In this document: positions 9,700-19,101 of the stretch, one piece after another
How positions within the stretch are numbered: the first letter of the stretch is position 1
How the letters are laid out: each line of letters opens with the position of its first letter
Assembly (NCBI RefSeq): GCF_014230315.1
Contig: NZ_JACLAW010000002.1
Span: 186,001-250,000 of the forward strand
Direction: 5' to 3'
DNA length: 64,000 bases
DNA from: Novosphingobium flavum
Lineage (GTDB): Bacteria > Pseudomonadota > Alphaproteobacteria > Sphingomonadales > Sphingomonadaceae
Translations under genes and position numbers: made by a program
The notes under the pieces: generated by a model
The model's input: the letters and a program-made list of their open reading frames with translations, nothing else
The model's database searches: none
What the model was told of the DNA's origin: nothing

Positions 9700-10917
9700 C
9701 TAGCGCGGGCGGAAGTCAACGGAGCCGAAGCTCACCGCATCGTTGCCCGGCAGAAGCCCAAAACCGATCCACCGGCCGGTGCAGCTGGCATCGACCGACA
9801 AGTCCACAAAGTACCGCTTGCTGGCCGGGTCGAGGGCGGGCGTCAGCCAATCCTGGGCATCCGGCCGGCACGAGACCGTGGCCACGATCCGGTCGCGCGG
9901 CGCTCCGCCCGCGACGGTGGCGCTCCAGGAAAGCCGGTAATTGCCGGGAGGCGGCACGATGAGTTGCATCAGGATCTTGCGCGGGAACGACGCGCTGCTG
10001 GCAAGCAACAGGCGCTGCTGCCCCGCCCCGGCCGGATCGACGGTGACGCTGACATCGCTGTCGCCGATCACGGTCCAGTCGAACGGGCTGGCCGGCTGGT
10101 TGACCTGGAGATCGCCGAAGGTACGGTCCGCGATCAGGCTGCCGGACCTTCCCGGGCAGTGTCGCCGCCAGAAGTCGTTGCCCAGCGCAATGTCGCCCAG
10201 ATAGACGAGACGCCGCGTCAGCGGACCGGCCGCAACGCAGCCCAGGGGATGCCCGCTCCTTGCCAGGCGGCCGAGCACGTCGGCGCGGATCGCGGCTTCG
10301 GGCAGAGTGAGAGCGTCGACATCCCCGCCATAGCGCTCGAGCCAATCCGGCGCGGCCCGCAATTGCACGGACAGGGCTTCGCGCCCCGCCTCGCTTGCTT
10401 CCAGTGGGGCCAGCAAGTTGCGGTTTCCGACGAGCGCAGGATCGGCCCGCAGGATCGCATCGAGCCGCAGTGCCGCCACCCGCTCGTCGCCCACGTCGAG
10501 CGCACCCTGCATCCAGTAGAACTGGGTGATCGGCGTGCGCCAGCCGAGACGGCCGGCCACCAGGAAGGCGCGCTCGGCACCGGCAAGGTCGCCCGACCCG
10601 GCGCGGGCCGCCCCGAGCAGGGCCGTGCTGTCGGGCTCGATCGGTGCGCTCAGAACCGCCGCCTCGGCGTGGCCGCGCGCGGCGCCAAAGTCATTTTCGG
10701 CGAGACGCCCGTGCGCCAGAGCGGCTTGCGCGTTCGGGCCGAACTGCAGCGGCAGGCTGGCCGCCAGATCAGGACGGGCCCGGGTCTCGCGATCGATCCC
10801 GCTGACGATGGCCAAGGCGGAGACGACCAGGCTGGCGGCAAGGGCCAGCGGGCGCTGAGCCGACCGAACCCGGCCCAACCAGCCCTGCCTCGTCAGCTGT
10901 GCGCCAGCCTTCGCCAT
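9700..10917 (-). CDS. Unknown EPS-locus membrane-anchored protein
   Basis: 405 residues. A basic N-terminus is followed by one membrane segment (about 23-41), after which the chain should be periplasmic. Residues ~60-180 are Ala-rich helical pairs that look like degenerate TPRs (for example LAENDFGAARGHAEAAVL). The C-terminal ~150 residues are beta-rich, with paired-strand segments such as FDWTVIGDSDVSVTVDP and PPPGNYRLSWSATV, resembling a jelly-roll carbohydrate-binding fold. It starts 1 bp after the tyrosine-kinase stop, so it is in the same operon. It may be an assembly or scaffold factor for the exporter. I do not recognise a named family. Confidence 0.75.
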   Translation of the reverse strand: MAKAGAQLTRQGWLGRVRSAQRPLALAASLVVSALAIVSGIDRETRARPDLAASLPLQFGPNAQAALAHGRLAENDFGAARGHAEAAVLSAPIEPDSTALLGAARAGSGDLAGAERAFLVAGRLGWRTPITQFYWMQGALDVGDERVAALRLDAILRADPALVGNRNLLAPLEASEAGREALSVQLRAAPDWLERYGGDVDALTLPEAAIRADVLGRLARSGHPLGCVAAGPLTRRLVYLGDIALGNDFWRRHCPGRSGSLIADRTFGDLQVNQPASPFDWTVIGDSDVSVTVDPAGAGQQRLLLASSASFPRKILMQLIVPPPGNYRLSWSATVAGGAPRDRIVATVSCRPDAQDWLTPALDPASKRYFVDLSVDASCTGRWIGFGLLPGNDAVSFGSVDFRPR

Positions 10918-10918
10918 G

Positions 10919-13132
10919 TCAGGCCGACTTTTGCGATCCGTACTGGTAATATTCGTAGCCGTAGTATTCCGAGTACCGGTTGCCGGCCTTGAGCGGATCG
11001 AACTTGGTCAGGATCACGCCGAGCATGACCGGACGCATGCCGCGCAGGCGGCGCAGGGCCGTCTTGAGCGCGCCGCGCCGGCTGCGACCGGCTTCGACCA
11101 CGAAAACCACGCCGTCGGCCAGGGCCGCCATGGTCGGCGAATCGGCCAGGCCGAGGATCGGCGGGCTGTCGATGATCACCACCTGGAACTGGCGCGCGGC
11201 CTCCTGGATGATCTGCTCCAGTCGCAGGCTCGAAAGCAGTTCGGTCGGGCTCGGCGGGATGGCGCCGGAAGTCAGCAGGGTCAGGTTTTCGAGCCCCGAG
11301 GGCATGACCGCCGAAGCCAGAGGCTCGTGCGAGGTCAGCAAGGTGCTGAAGCCGCGCGCATTGTCGTAGCCGATCTGGCGGTGCAGCGACGGACGGCGCA
11401 GGTCGGCGTCGATCAGCAGCACGGTCTTGCCCATGCGGGCAAAGCTCGAAGCGATCGCATAGCTGCTGGTGGTCTTGCCCTCGGATGGCTGCGCACTGGT
11501 GAGCAGAATGACCTGGGGCAGGCCATCGGGGGTCGAGTAGAGCAGCGACCCGCGCAGCGAATTGTAGGCTTCGGACACCGGTGACTTGGGATCGGTGAGG
11601 GCGATTTCCGGCTCGTCGCCGAGCGATTTGGGTACGACGCCCAGCAGCGGCATGCCGAGCTTGGCCTCGACATCTTCCGGGACGCGGATCGAATCGTCGA
11701 ACTGGTCCTTGAAGAAGACGGTGGCGCCGGCCAGGACGAGGCCGATGATCAGAGCCGCGAGCAGGTTCTTGCCCAGGTTCGGCGACGAAGGGCTGCCCGG
11801 CACGTCAGCCGAATCGACGATGGAGATGTTGCTCAGCGAAATGCCGGCCGAGGCGTTCAGCTCCTTGTAGCGCTGCAACAGGCCGTCATAGAGTTGGCGG
11901 TTGGTGTCGGCCTCGCGGGCGAGCAGGCTGTAGCGAACGTTGGAATCCTGCTCGGACAGCGTCGCGCCCTTGACCGTGTTGACCTGAGCGGCCAGCCGGG
12001 CTTCCGCCGCCGCCGCCGCCTGGTATTCGGCCCGGACCGAATCACGCACATTGGTCGCGGCCTGCTGCAATTGCCGGTTGATCGCCGCGATCTCGGCCTT
12101 CTTGGCCTGGACCGTGGGATAGTCTTCGAGGTGACGCGACTGTTCCTGCTGCAGGTCGGCTTCGGCAGCGGCCCGCAGGTTCAGGAGTGACCCGACCGTG
12201 CCGTTGTTAAGCACTTCGCTCGTGCTGAGGAGAGGCTTGCCGGTCAGCGCGCTCCAGCGGCCCTCGGCCGCGATGCGCCGTGCCATCGCCTCGTTCAGCG
12301 CGGTGTTGAGCTGGATCAGGTTCATCGTGGTGACCGACTGGCCGCCATCGGTGCTGCCGCCGTTCTTGTCGCCCGCGGACGAGGCAGCGTCGCGGGTGCG
12401 GATCAGGCCGTTCTGGCGGGCATAGTCGTTGAGGGCACGTTCGGATTCCTCAACCTTGCGCTTAGTTTCCGCGAGCTGCTCCGACACGAAATTGCGGGCA
12501 TATGCCGAGGAATCGAACTTGCGCTGCAAGTTGGCCTGAATGAACTCGCTCGCGTAGGTGTTGGCGATCAGCGCCGACATGCGCGGATCGGCGCTTTCCC
12601 AGGTCAGCGCAACGATCCTGGAATCGCGCGGCATGACGACGTTGAGGTGCGCCTGGAGCAGACCGGCGGCCATGGCCTTGGTCGCCTCGGTCGGCGCGCC
12701 GCTCGGCGCGGTTACTTCCTGCGACGCGAAGAAGGCAGGGTTTGCCGCCAGGTTGAGCTTCTGGACGACGCGCTGGGCCAGACCGCGGCTCTTGAGGATG
12801 TCGATCTGGGTCTTCAGGTTGCGGTCGGCATCCCAGCCGCCCATTTCGCTCGACTGGTTGTCCTCGTCCTTGTTGAGCACCCGGTTGACGGTATCGTTGA
12901 TCTGTACCGTGGCGCTCGCGGTGTAGCGCGGCGTCTGCAGCATGGTCGCGATCACCGCCACGGCAATGGCCGCGGCCACGATCCCGGTGATCAGCAGCAG
13001 GTTCGCACGGATCGCGGCGGCCACGTAGCGATAGTCGAACCCGGCCTGGGGCAGGTTCAGCGCCTGCTCTTCGGCAAGGCTTGCCGACATGCGGCGGGCG
13101 GCGGATTCATCATAGGAGACGGTGGTGGCCAC
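10919..13132 (-). CDS. Polysaccharide co-polymerase / bacterial tyrosine autokinase (Wzc/GumC-like)
   Basis: 737 residues. The N-terminal Wzz domain has a first membrane helix at about 43-65 and a second before the cytoplasmic domain at about 460. A periplasmic coiled-coil region lies between them. The kinase domain has Walker A SAQPSEGKTTSS (about 545-553), Walker A' LLIDADLRRP (about 570-580) and Walker B VVIIDSPP (about 650). The C-terminus is Tyr-rich (SEYYGYEYYQYG), the autophosphorylation cluster. It sets polymer length and gates export with the outer-membrane lipoprotein encoded just upstream. The start is a GTG with GGAAAG before it; an in-frame ATG at 13090 is the alternative. Confidence 0.95.
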   Translation of the reverse strand: MATTVSYDESAARRMSASLAEEQALNLPQAGFDYRYVAAAIRANLLLITGIVAAAIAVAVIATMLQTPRYTASATVQINDTVNRVLNKDEDNQSSEMGGWDADRNLKTQIDILKSRGLAQRVVQKLNLAANPAFFASQEVTAPSGAPTEATKAMAAGLLQAHLNVVMPRDSRIVALTWESADPRMSALIANTYASEFIQANLQRKFDSSAYARNFVSEQLAETKRKVEESERALNDYARQNGLIRTRDAASSAGDKNGGSTDGGQSVTTMNLIQLNTALNEAMARRIAAEGRWSALTGKPLLSTSEVLNNGTVGSLLNLRAAAEADLQQEQSRHLEDYPTVQAKKAEIAAINRQLQQAATNVRDSVRAEYQAAAAAEARLAAQVNTVKGATLSEQDSNVRYSLLAREADTNRQLYDGLLQRYKELNASAGISLSNISIVDSADVPGSPSSPNLGKNLLAALIIGLVLAGATVFFKDQFDDSIRVPEDVEAKLGMPLLGVVPKSLGDEPEIALTDPKSPVSEAYNSLRGSLLYSTPDGLPQVILLTSAQPSEGKTTSSYAIASSFARMGKTVLLIDADLRRPSLHRQIGYDNARGFSTLLTSHEPLASAVMPSGLENLTLLTSGAIPPSPTELLSSLRLEQIIQEAARQFQVVIIDSPPILGLADSPTMAALADGVVFVVEAGRSRRGALKTALRRLRGMRPVMLGVILTKFDPLKAGNRYSEYYGYEYYQYGSQKSA

Positions 13133-13147
13133 GATCTGACTTTCCGC

Positions 13148-13852
13148 TTAATTCTGTCTCAGGAGGACGAAAGTGTTGAGCAGCGGCAGGGCTGCCAACA
13201 CGTCGCGCCAGGCGCTCTTGGCCGCGGAATTGACCACGACCACCGTGTCACCGGCGAGAACCTGCGGGTCGGGCGAACGGCCGCGGCGGATCGCATTGAG
13301 ATCGAACCGGCCGCCGGCCTTCTGGCCGTTGATCTGGCGGAACACGATCACGTCGTTGGTTCGCGCGGTCTTCGTCGGGCTCTTGGCCTGGGCCATCGCG
13401 GTGAGCAGGGTGGTGCTGGGCGTGGCCGCGAAGACGCCCGGCGCCGTCACGTCGCCTTCAACCGTGTAGGTCGACAGGGGCCGTTCGGCCAAGGCAACCG
13501 TGACGCTCGGATTGCGCAGGTAGCGTGCGGCCAGCCGGCGCTGCAACTCGTCTGCAAGACCGCGCGCGGTCTGCCCCGAAGCGATGATCTCGCCGACCAG
13601 GGGGACCTGGATGAACCCCTGATTGTCCACCACATAGCCGTCACCGGACAGTTCAGGTTCGCCGAAGACCCGGATGTCGAGCTTGTCGCCCGGGGCAATG
13701 ATTTCGCCTGCCTGGCTCGCGGCGACATGTTCAGGGATGACCGCATAGGCTTCGGCGCCGGTCGGCAGCGGGCTCGGACCCGCGGTCGCGCAGCCGGCCA
13801 GCAGGGCGGGCAAAAAGCAGCAGGACAGGACAGGGACAATCCATTTGATCAT
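13148..13852 (-). CDS. Polysaccharide export outer-membrane lipoprotein (Wza/GumB-like)
   Basis: 234 residues from the ATG at 13852, which has an AGGA ribosome site; the frame stays open further upstream, but a longer start would bury the signal peptide. The lipobox LLAGC places the lipidated Cys at residue 21. The poly_export domain (about 48-125, starting APGDKLDIRVFGEPEL) is followed by a single SLBB-type domain (about 130-210, YTVEGDVTAPGVF). It forms the outer-membrane end of the export channel with the Wzc-like kinase, whose gene starts 15 bp downstream. It is shorter than E. coli Wza (about 380 residues) and closer to GumB/BexD types. Confidence 0.93.
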   Translation of the reverse strand: MIKWIVPVLSCCFLPALLAGCATAGPSPLPTGAEAYAVIPEHVAASQAGEIIAPGDKLDIRVFGEPELSGDGYVVDNQGFIQVPLVGEIIASGQTARGLADELQRRLAARYLRNPSVTVALAERPLSTYTVEGDVTAPGVFAATPSTTLLTAMAQAKSPTKTARTNDVIVFRQINGQKAGGRFDLNAIRRGRSPDPQVLAGDTVVVVNSAAKSAWRDVLAALPLLNTFVLLRQN

Positions 13853-13871
13853 GGCAGTTCCTGATTTCCTC

Positions 13872-15236
13872 TCAAGCATTTGGATTGTCCCCACGGGAAT
13901 TCACTAAGGGCATCAGCGTAGATATTGCAACCGCAGCAATGCAGGCCAGCGCCATCGAGCGCAAGGGATAATCCACCAGCGAATGCAAGCCGATGATGGC
14001 CCAGGCCGCGGCGGCGAAGACGACCTGCGCGTGGCCCCCGCCTGTTCGCGCCTCGCGCCAACGCTGGATCAGGCGGCGCGTGAGGATGGCGAGGATGGAA
14101 GACAGCGCGATGGCCGCGAAAACCCCGCCTTCGATCAGGAATTCGAGGAAGTCATTGTGCGCGCGGTTAGGCATCGTCGCATCTACCGCCTCCAGCCGCT
14201 CGGCCGCCACGAACACGGGGACGAATGTGCCCATGCCAGAGCCGAATGGAAAGTATTGCCCGACCGCAAACAAGGCATCGCGCCACAACTGGGGGCGGAA
14301 TTCGCCGCCGAAATCATAGCGGTGCATAACCCGGGCGGCCATGCCGCTCGTCATGACCAGGATGGCGAGCACGACCAGCCCCCCGCCCGCGAGCACGGCA
14401 AGCCGCTGGATGGTGCGCCGGTCGGGCCGGATCCAGGTCCGCGCGATAAAGGCCACGCCGAGCCAGGCCACGGGCAGCAGCATCGTGCCCGCGCGCGATG
14501 CGGTGAAGAAGACCCCTAGCGAAAACAGCACGGTTCCCCCCGAGACGAAGCCCAGGGCCACGGCCGGATTGCGCCGCTCCGGCCGCCGCGCCTCGAGTTC
14601 ACGCACGGTCGCGGCGAAGGCGACCATGGCGATCAACAGCACGTCGGCGGCGGAATTGTGATTGGCCTGGAACCCGTTCACATAGGCGCCATCGGGAACG
14701 TAGAAGCGCCAGGCATTGGCATCGCCCCCGGCCATTTGCGCCACCCCGACCAGCAAGGCCAGCGCGCCCACCGCCGCGATCATGCCGATCGCCATGGCGC
14801 GGCCGAAACGGTCGAGGCTCGTCACCATCAGCACCAGCGCGGCGGGAACGGCGAGCGCGAGGAGCGAGGCCAGGGTTCGCGCGGGAACGAGCGACCAAGG
14901 CTTCCAGGCATCCTCCGCGCCGACCAAGGCCAGGGCGGCACGTTCGGTTTCCCGCCCCGGCAGGGCATGCCACAGCAGGGGTGGCAGGGGGATCAACTGG
15001 ATGAGGGGCAGGCCAAGCAGGATGGCGACGATCGTCCAGGCCGGCCGCGCGGCCGGAAACACCGCGCCGCGCGCACACAGCGCCCACGACGCGAGCAGCG
15101 CGCAGGCCAGCAACTGCAGGGCCAGTTCCGGCAGAGGAGACGGCGATCCGCCACCGCCCAGCACCATGCCGCCGCCGACCAGCACCATCGCCACAAGATT
15201 GCGCCGGCGGGCGGCGCGCTGCCCCAACTCGGTCAT
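13872..15236 (-). CDS. O-antigen ligase / Wzy_C family membrane protein
   Basis: 454 residues from the ATG at 15236; the frame is open to 15323, but the extra residues are not membrane-like. About eleven to twelve membrane helices are present. The Wzy_C signature region has NGFQANHNSAADVLLI (about 195-210), FFTASRAGTMLLPVAW and a late periplasmic loop with NRAHNDFLEFLIEGG. It would polymerise or ligate lipid-linked repeat units in the periplasm. With the gene at 6518, the locus has two polymerase-type proteins. One may polymerise and the other transfer side units or the finished chain. It is 19 bp upstream of the export lipoprotein gene. Confidence 0.85.
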   Translation of the reverse strand: MTELGQRAARRRNLVAMVLVGGGMVLGGGGSPSPLPELALQLLACALLASWALCARGAVFPAARPAWTIVAILLGLPLIQLIPLPPLLWHALPGRETERAALALVGAEDAWKPWSLVPARTLASLLALAVPAALVLMVTSLDRFGRAMAIGMIAAVGALALLVGVAQMAGGDANAWRFYVPDGAYVNGFQANHNSAADVLLIAMVAFAATVRELEARRPERRNPAVALGFVSGGTVLFSLGVFFTASRAGTMLLPVAWLGVAFIARTWIRPDRRTIQRLAVLAGGGLVVLAILVMTSGMAARVMHRYDFGGEFRPQLWRDALFAVGQYFPFGSGMGTFVPVFVAAERLEAVDATMPNRAHNDFLEFLIEGGVFAAIALSSILAILTRRLIQRWREARTGGGHAQVVFAAAAWAIIGLHSLVDYPLRSMALACIAAVAISTLMPLVNSRGDNPNA

Positions 15237-15327
15237 CTGGATGCTTTCATCCTCGATCAAGCGGCCCTGCAAGACCCGGCCCCCTCTTCCCGCCCGGATA
15301 TTCCGGCCGGCGGGCCAGGGCAAAGAA

Positions 15328-15358
15328 AAACCCCCTCTCCGGAGGGGGTTTCCTTAAG
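15328..15358 (-). terminator. Rho-independent terminator of the small secreted-protein gene
   Basis: Read on the minus strand, AAACCCCCTC pairs with GAGGGGGTTT (15342-15351 and 15328-15337) around a TCCG-type tetraloop, and the stem runs into a TTTTTC tract. It lies 45-75 bp past the stop of the minus-strand gene at 15404 and before the O-antigen-ligase gene, so it can uncouple that small gene from the downstream EPS operon. Confidence 0.85.
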
Positions 15359-15403
15359 TGAGCCACCCACTTGCAGCAGGCATCTCCTGCGGCCGAAGCC
15401 GAA

Positions 15404-15739
15404 TCAACCGTTGCTGTCGTTCTTGGCCGCGATCACGATGCCCGTGACGCCAAGACCAGCCGCGATAGCAGCGAGAACGCCGCCGCTGACGCCACCACCG
15501 CCACCAGCGCCGGGACCGGCACCCGGGTTTGCGCAGGCCGGAAGATCCTGGTTGCTGGCGATCGAACAATCGGGCGCATTGCCCTGGCGAGCGACGGGCG
15601 CACGACCGACCTTGGCGGCGTGCGACATGCCAACCATCTTGGCCGGAATGGCCGATGCAGAACGGGTTTCACTGGTTGCGGCGACGCCGGCGGTCACCAG
15701 ACCGGCCGAGGCCATAATAGCTAGAAATTGACTGGTCAC
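15404..15739 (-). CDS. Small secreted/membrane protein of EPS locus, unknown function
   Basis: 111 residues. The start is a GTG with a strong GGAGG 7 nt upstream. An N-terminal signal segment (about 5-22, ending near VTAGVAA) is followed by a polar, possibly exported region with two cysteines (PDCS and PACA) that could form a disulfide. A Gly-rich linker (GAGPGAGGGGG) leads into a C-terminal hydrophobic helix (about 83-103, VLAAIAAGLGVTGIVIAA) with a short polar tail. Its own terminator follows, so it can be expressed separately and perhaps strongly. Proteins of this shape occur in sphingomonad EPS loci, but I know no function. Confidence 0.75.
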   Translation of the reverse strand: MTSQFLAIMASAGLVTAGVAATSETRSASAIPAKMVGMSHAAKVGRAPVARQGNAPDCSIASNQDLPACANPGAGPGAGGGGGVSGGVLAAIAAGLGVTGIVIAAKNDSNG

Positions 15740-15950
15740 ACTGCGCCTCCATTTACCTTATGATTTGGCTATCATAGGTATATCCCCACAGTCCATTGCT
15801 TTTTTCGCAGTGGCAGCAGAGCCCGCTCTACCGCGCCTTCCACTGCAGCATGGCCGCTTGATCCCCGATAACGCAGCAAGTGTGACGGGGTTCCAAGCAT
15901 TTCTACCTAGGGAACTTTTCTCAGAAACGGTTAATTTTCGCCGCAGCCGC

Positions 15951-17342
15951 TCAGTAAGCGCGATCGTGTACGAGAACTCTCGCAGTTGCGACCATGATCG
16001 CAAAGTCGCGCAAGGGCGACCAACCGTTCAAATATTCGAGGTCGGCGTTTAGCCTGCTGGCCAGATCGGATTCATGCTCGGTTGCCCCGCGAAAGCCGCG
16101 GATCTGGGCAAGACCAGTCAAACCCGGCTTGAGGGCGTGGCGAAGCCAATAACGCTTGTCGACTTCCCAGAACAGCTTGTCACCGGCCTGCGAGCCAATT
16201 GCGTGGGGCCGAGGGCCGACAATGCTCATGTCTCCGAACAGGACGTTGAAGAGCTGGGGCAACTCGTCGATGCTCGTGCGGCGGATGAACCGCCCCACCC
16301 GGGTCACCCGCTCGTCGTCGCGCGCGGCCGACTGGGCGCCATCGTGATCGAGCCGCGCCACCCGCATCGAGCGAAACTTGTACATCGAGAAAAAGGTATT
16401 CCCCCGGCCCATCCGGCGCTGGACGAAGAACACCGGCCCACGATCTTCCAGCTTGATGAGCAGGGCGGTCACGGCAAGCAACGGAAACAGGCACAGCAGC
16501 GCCGACCCGGCCACGGCCAGATCGAACAGACGCTTCACCGCCCGCGCGCGCAGGCCGAGCGGGCCGAGCGAGACCAGCAGGAGGCCGCGCCCGCCCGCCT
16601 GGCGGGCGCCGCGGGCGCCGAGCGCCACGATCGCATCGTCGATCACCTCGCCCTCGATATTCGCGCCCTTGAGAATCAAGGCCCAGGCCTGACGCCGCTC
16701 GGGCTGGCAGCTGATGATCACGCGATCGACATTGCGCAGCACCGAGCCGATCCGGTCGAGCGCCACCGGGTCCGCCAACTCGGGGATCAGGGCATAGCGC
16801 GCGGCATCGATGTGCCGCACGCCCGGCAGGTTGATGTCTGGTCCGCCGTCATGGATCACCAGTTCGTTGAGCACCTTGTGGCCGCAGCGCCAGATAACCA
16901 CCAGGCGCAGCTGCGCCCGGCACCACGGCAGCAGGAAGACCGCGCCAAGCGCGCTCGCCGTGAACGACACGCGGGAAAATTCCTGCGAGGTCTTGGTGTA
17001 GAAGGCGATGAACATCACCACGGCCGAGGAAATGACCAAGGCTAGCACGGCGCGCACCCCGCCATAGACCGCATCCTCCAGCGCACGCCGGGAATAGGCG
17101 CCGTTGTAGAGGGCGATGGTGAGGAATGCCGGCATCAGCAACTGGGCCAGGATCAACCCGGCGCCTATCCCCGGCGTCCCGGTGTAAAGCCAGCCCGCGC
17201 AGACGAACACACCCAGCAGCATGGCGATATCGCCACACATCAACGCGATGTAACATTGCAGGCGCCGCCGCTCGAGCGCGGGCACTTCAAGGATATCGGG
17301 CAGGACCGTACGCTGAAGGGGCACCGCCTTCACTGCAGGCAT
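15951..17342 (-). CDS. Priming polyprenyl sugar-phosphate transferase (WbaP/GumD/SpsB-like)
   Basis: 463 residues from the ATG at 17342; an in-frame GTG four codons upstream (17354) is possible. Four or five N-terminal membrane helices (about 30-150) precede a central nucleotide-binding-like region. The C-terminal bacterial sugar-transferase domain (about 270-460) has the conserved [39 protein letters not shown] and [11 protein letters not shown] blocks. This enzyme starts EPS synthesis by moving a sugar phosphate from UDP-sugar to undecaprenyl phosphate. It faces the same way as the export operon but is separated from the small gene at 15404 by 211 bp, so it probably has its own promoter. 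Confidence 0.94.
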   Translation of the reverse strand: MPAVKAVPLQRTVLPDILEVPALERRRLQCYIALMCGDIAMLLGVFVCAGWLYTGTPGIGAGLILAQLLMPAFLTIALYNGAYSRRALEDAVYGGVRAVLALVISSAVVMFIAFYTKTSQEFSRVSFTASALGAVFLLPWCRAQLRLVVIWRCGHKVLNELVIHDGGPDINLPGVRHIDAARYALIPELADPVALDRIGSVLRNVDRVIISCQPERRQAWALILKGANIEGEVIDDAIVALGARGARQAGGRGLLLVSLGPLGLRARAVKRLFDLAVAGSALLCLFPLLAVTALLIKLEDRGPVFFVQRRMGRGNTFFSMYKFRSMRVARLDHDGAQSAARDDERVTRVGRFIRRTSIDELPQLFNVLFGDMSIVGPRPHAIGSQAGDKLFWEVDKRYWLRHALKPGLTGLAQIRGFRGATEHESDLASRLNADLEYLNGWSPLRDFAIMVATARVLVHDRAY

Positions 17343-17522
17343 AGGTATATTCACCCGTACACCCGCACAGTCAGCTTCCAGATCGGATGAAACGCGCCCG
17401 CCGCGGCCATTGTTTTGCTCCTGAGGGTGCTCGGCCTTTTGCGGATGTTGCAACGCAGAACCCCGGGCTGGCAAGCACAACCTTCACCAAACCTCGGGAT
17501 AAGCGCTTAGTTCCGTTACGGA

Positions 17523-18554
17523 TCAATTCTTTGGTGTTGCAGCGCGGGCAATCTCGGCGAGTCCCTGGCAGAGCAACAATTCGGCGGCCTGGCTATTGGC
17601 CAGCATCGCGCGGTGCAGGCCGGTCAACTTGTCGACCAGCCGTTCCAGCCGCTTGCCGCGCCAGCGCTTGAGCTGGTTCCCAAGATCGCGCTCGTCCTTC
17701 CAGAAGATTCGCCGCGCGGCCTTTTCCGCCTCGATCAAGGCGCGGGTATCGCCGCGCGGGCCGAGCTTGGCGGCCAGCGCCGCAAGCTGCGCCGCACGCC
17801 GTTCGAACGCCAGCAGGACGGCCACTGGGTTGAGGCCCAGCTCGCGCATCCGCCGCAGCTCCCCCGCGAGGCGCCCGGTCTCCCCGCCCAGCACGGCATT
17901 GACGATGGGCATGAAGCCATCCTCCTCGGTGCTGGCCCCGATCGCGTCGAACACGGCCGGATCGGCGCTGCGCGGCGCGGAGGCGGAGGCGTCGAGATAG
18001 AGCGCCATCTTCTCGATTTCCGAGCGGGCCAGGCGCACGTCGAGCCCGGCGGCGCGGGCTATCCGCTCGGCAAGGGCGCCGTCGATCCGCACCCCCTCCT
18101 TGTCGGCGATCTGGCGCACGGTCGCGGCGACCGACTTGAGGTCGGGCGGCCAGAACATGGCGACGAGGGCATCTTTGCGGTCGGCCAGCAGCTTGGCGGT
18201 CTTCGACTTGTCGGTCGCCCCGCTCGCCGCGATCAGCACCGGACAGGGCGCCGCCTCGCCGCCGAGCAGGATCTCCACCGCTTCGGCCGCCTCGTCACCG
18301 CTGGCCCGGACGAAAATGTGCCGGCTGTCTCCGAACAGCGAGGTCGAGCGTGCCTCGTCGCCCAGCCGGACGGGATCGCGCCGAAGATCGGCGCCGGACA
18401 GCTCGACCCGCTCGCCCGGATCGGCAAGCAGTTCGGTGATGCGCGCCGCGGCCTCGAAAACACCGGCCTCGTCCGGCCCGCAGAGGAAGAAGACGTTGGC
18501 CTCGCGCGCCGCACGCGGGGCGATTGCGGCGAAGTCCTTCTGGGTGGCCTTCAT
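17523..18554 (-). CDS. holA: DNA polymerase III subunit delta
   Basis: 343 residues, the usual length. The fold is recognisable from the N-terminal segment NVFFLCGPDEAGVFEAA (about 20-36), the central PCPVLIAASGATDKSKTAKLL block and the helical region RAAGLDVRLARSEIEKMALYL (about 175-195). Delta opens the beta sliding clamp within the clamp loader complex. It starts 22 bp after lptE in the common alphaproteobacterial order leuS-lptE-holA, so it is the last gene of that operon. Confidence 0.95.
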   Translation of the reverse strand: MKATQKDFAAIAPRAAREANVFFLCGPDEAGVFEAAARITELLADPGERVELSGADLRRDPVRLGDEARSTSLFGDSRHIFVRASGDEAAEAVEILLGGEAAPCPVLIAASGATDKSKTAKLLADRKDALVAMFWPPDLKSVAATVRQIADKEGVRIDGALAERIARAAGLDVRLARSEIEKMALYLDASASAPRSADPAVFDAIGASTEEDGFMPIVNAVLGGETGRLAGELRRMRELGLNPVAVLLAFERRAAQLAALAAKLGPRGDTRALIEAEKAARRIFWKDERDLGNQLKRWRGKRLERLVDKLTGLHRAMLANSQAAELLLCQGLAEIARAATPKN

Positions 18555-18576
18555 CGCGCTGGCCGTGCAGCTGCCG

Positions 18577-19101
18577 TCACTGGCGTACCGGCGCGCCCTG
18601 GCGCAGGGTCAGGGCGAGGTTGGTGACGATGCGGTCGGCCACTTCCTTGGTCAGGTTCTCGAGCGCGGTCTGTTCGGCCGCAATCGTGGCATATTCGGAC
18701 GAGACCACATCGATCCCGGCATCGGCCCCGGCGCTGGCATCGAGCAGGATGCGCCCGCTGGCAAGATCAACGAGTTGATAACGCGCACGCAGGGTGCGCC
18801 GTTCGCGCGCGATTGAATTGTCCGACAGCAGGCCAAGGCCCTCGAGCTTCTCATCAAGCCGGACGTCGAGCCGGTATTGCGGCTGGCCGCCCGGTCGGCT
18901 TGAAGGCGCCAGGCGATCCCTCAGCGCATTGCGCATCAGCCAGCCGGACTTTCCTTCGATCGGCGTCACCTCCACCCCGGCCAGGCCGCGCGCGACGGTG
19001 CCGGAACTGCCCCCGGCATACATCGGCTGGAGCCCGCATCCGCCCAGCGGCAGGGCCAGGGCCATCACGCCAACGGCGAACGGGAGCGCGGCGCGCCTCA
19101 T
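18577..19101 (-). CDS. lptE: LPS-assembly lipoprotein LptE
   Basis: 174 residues with a lipoprotein signal; lipobox LGGC puts the lipidated Cys at residue 22, followed by GLQPMYAGG, a hallmark of alphaproteobacterial LptE. LptE plugs the LptD barrel and helps place lipopolysaccharide in the outer leaflet. Its start overlaps the end of leuS by 4 bp. Part of its 3' half is rich in Glu/Asp/Ala helices, as in other members. Confidence 0.93.
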   Translation of the reverse strand: MRRAALPFAVGVMALALPLGGCGLQPMYAGGSSGTVARGLAGVEVTPIEGKSGWLMRNALRDRLAPSSRPGGQPQYRLDVRLDEKLEGLGLLSDNSIARERRTLRARYQLVDLASGRILLDASAGADAGIDVVSSEYATIAAEQTALENLTKEVADRIVTNLALTLRQGAPVRQ

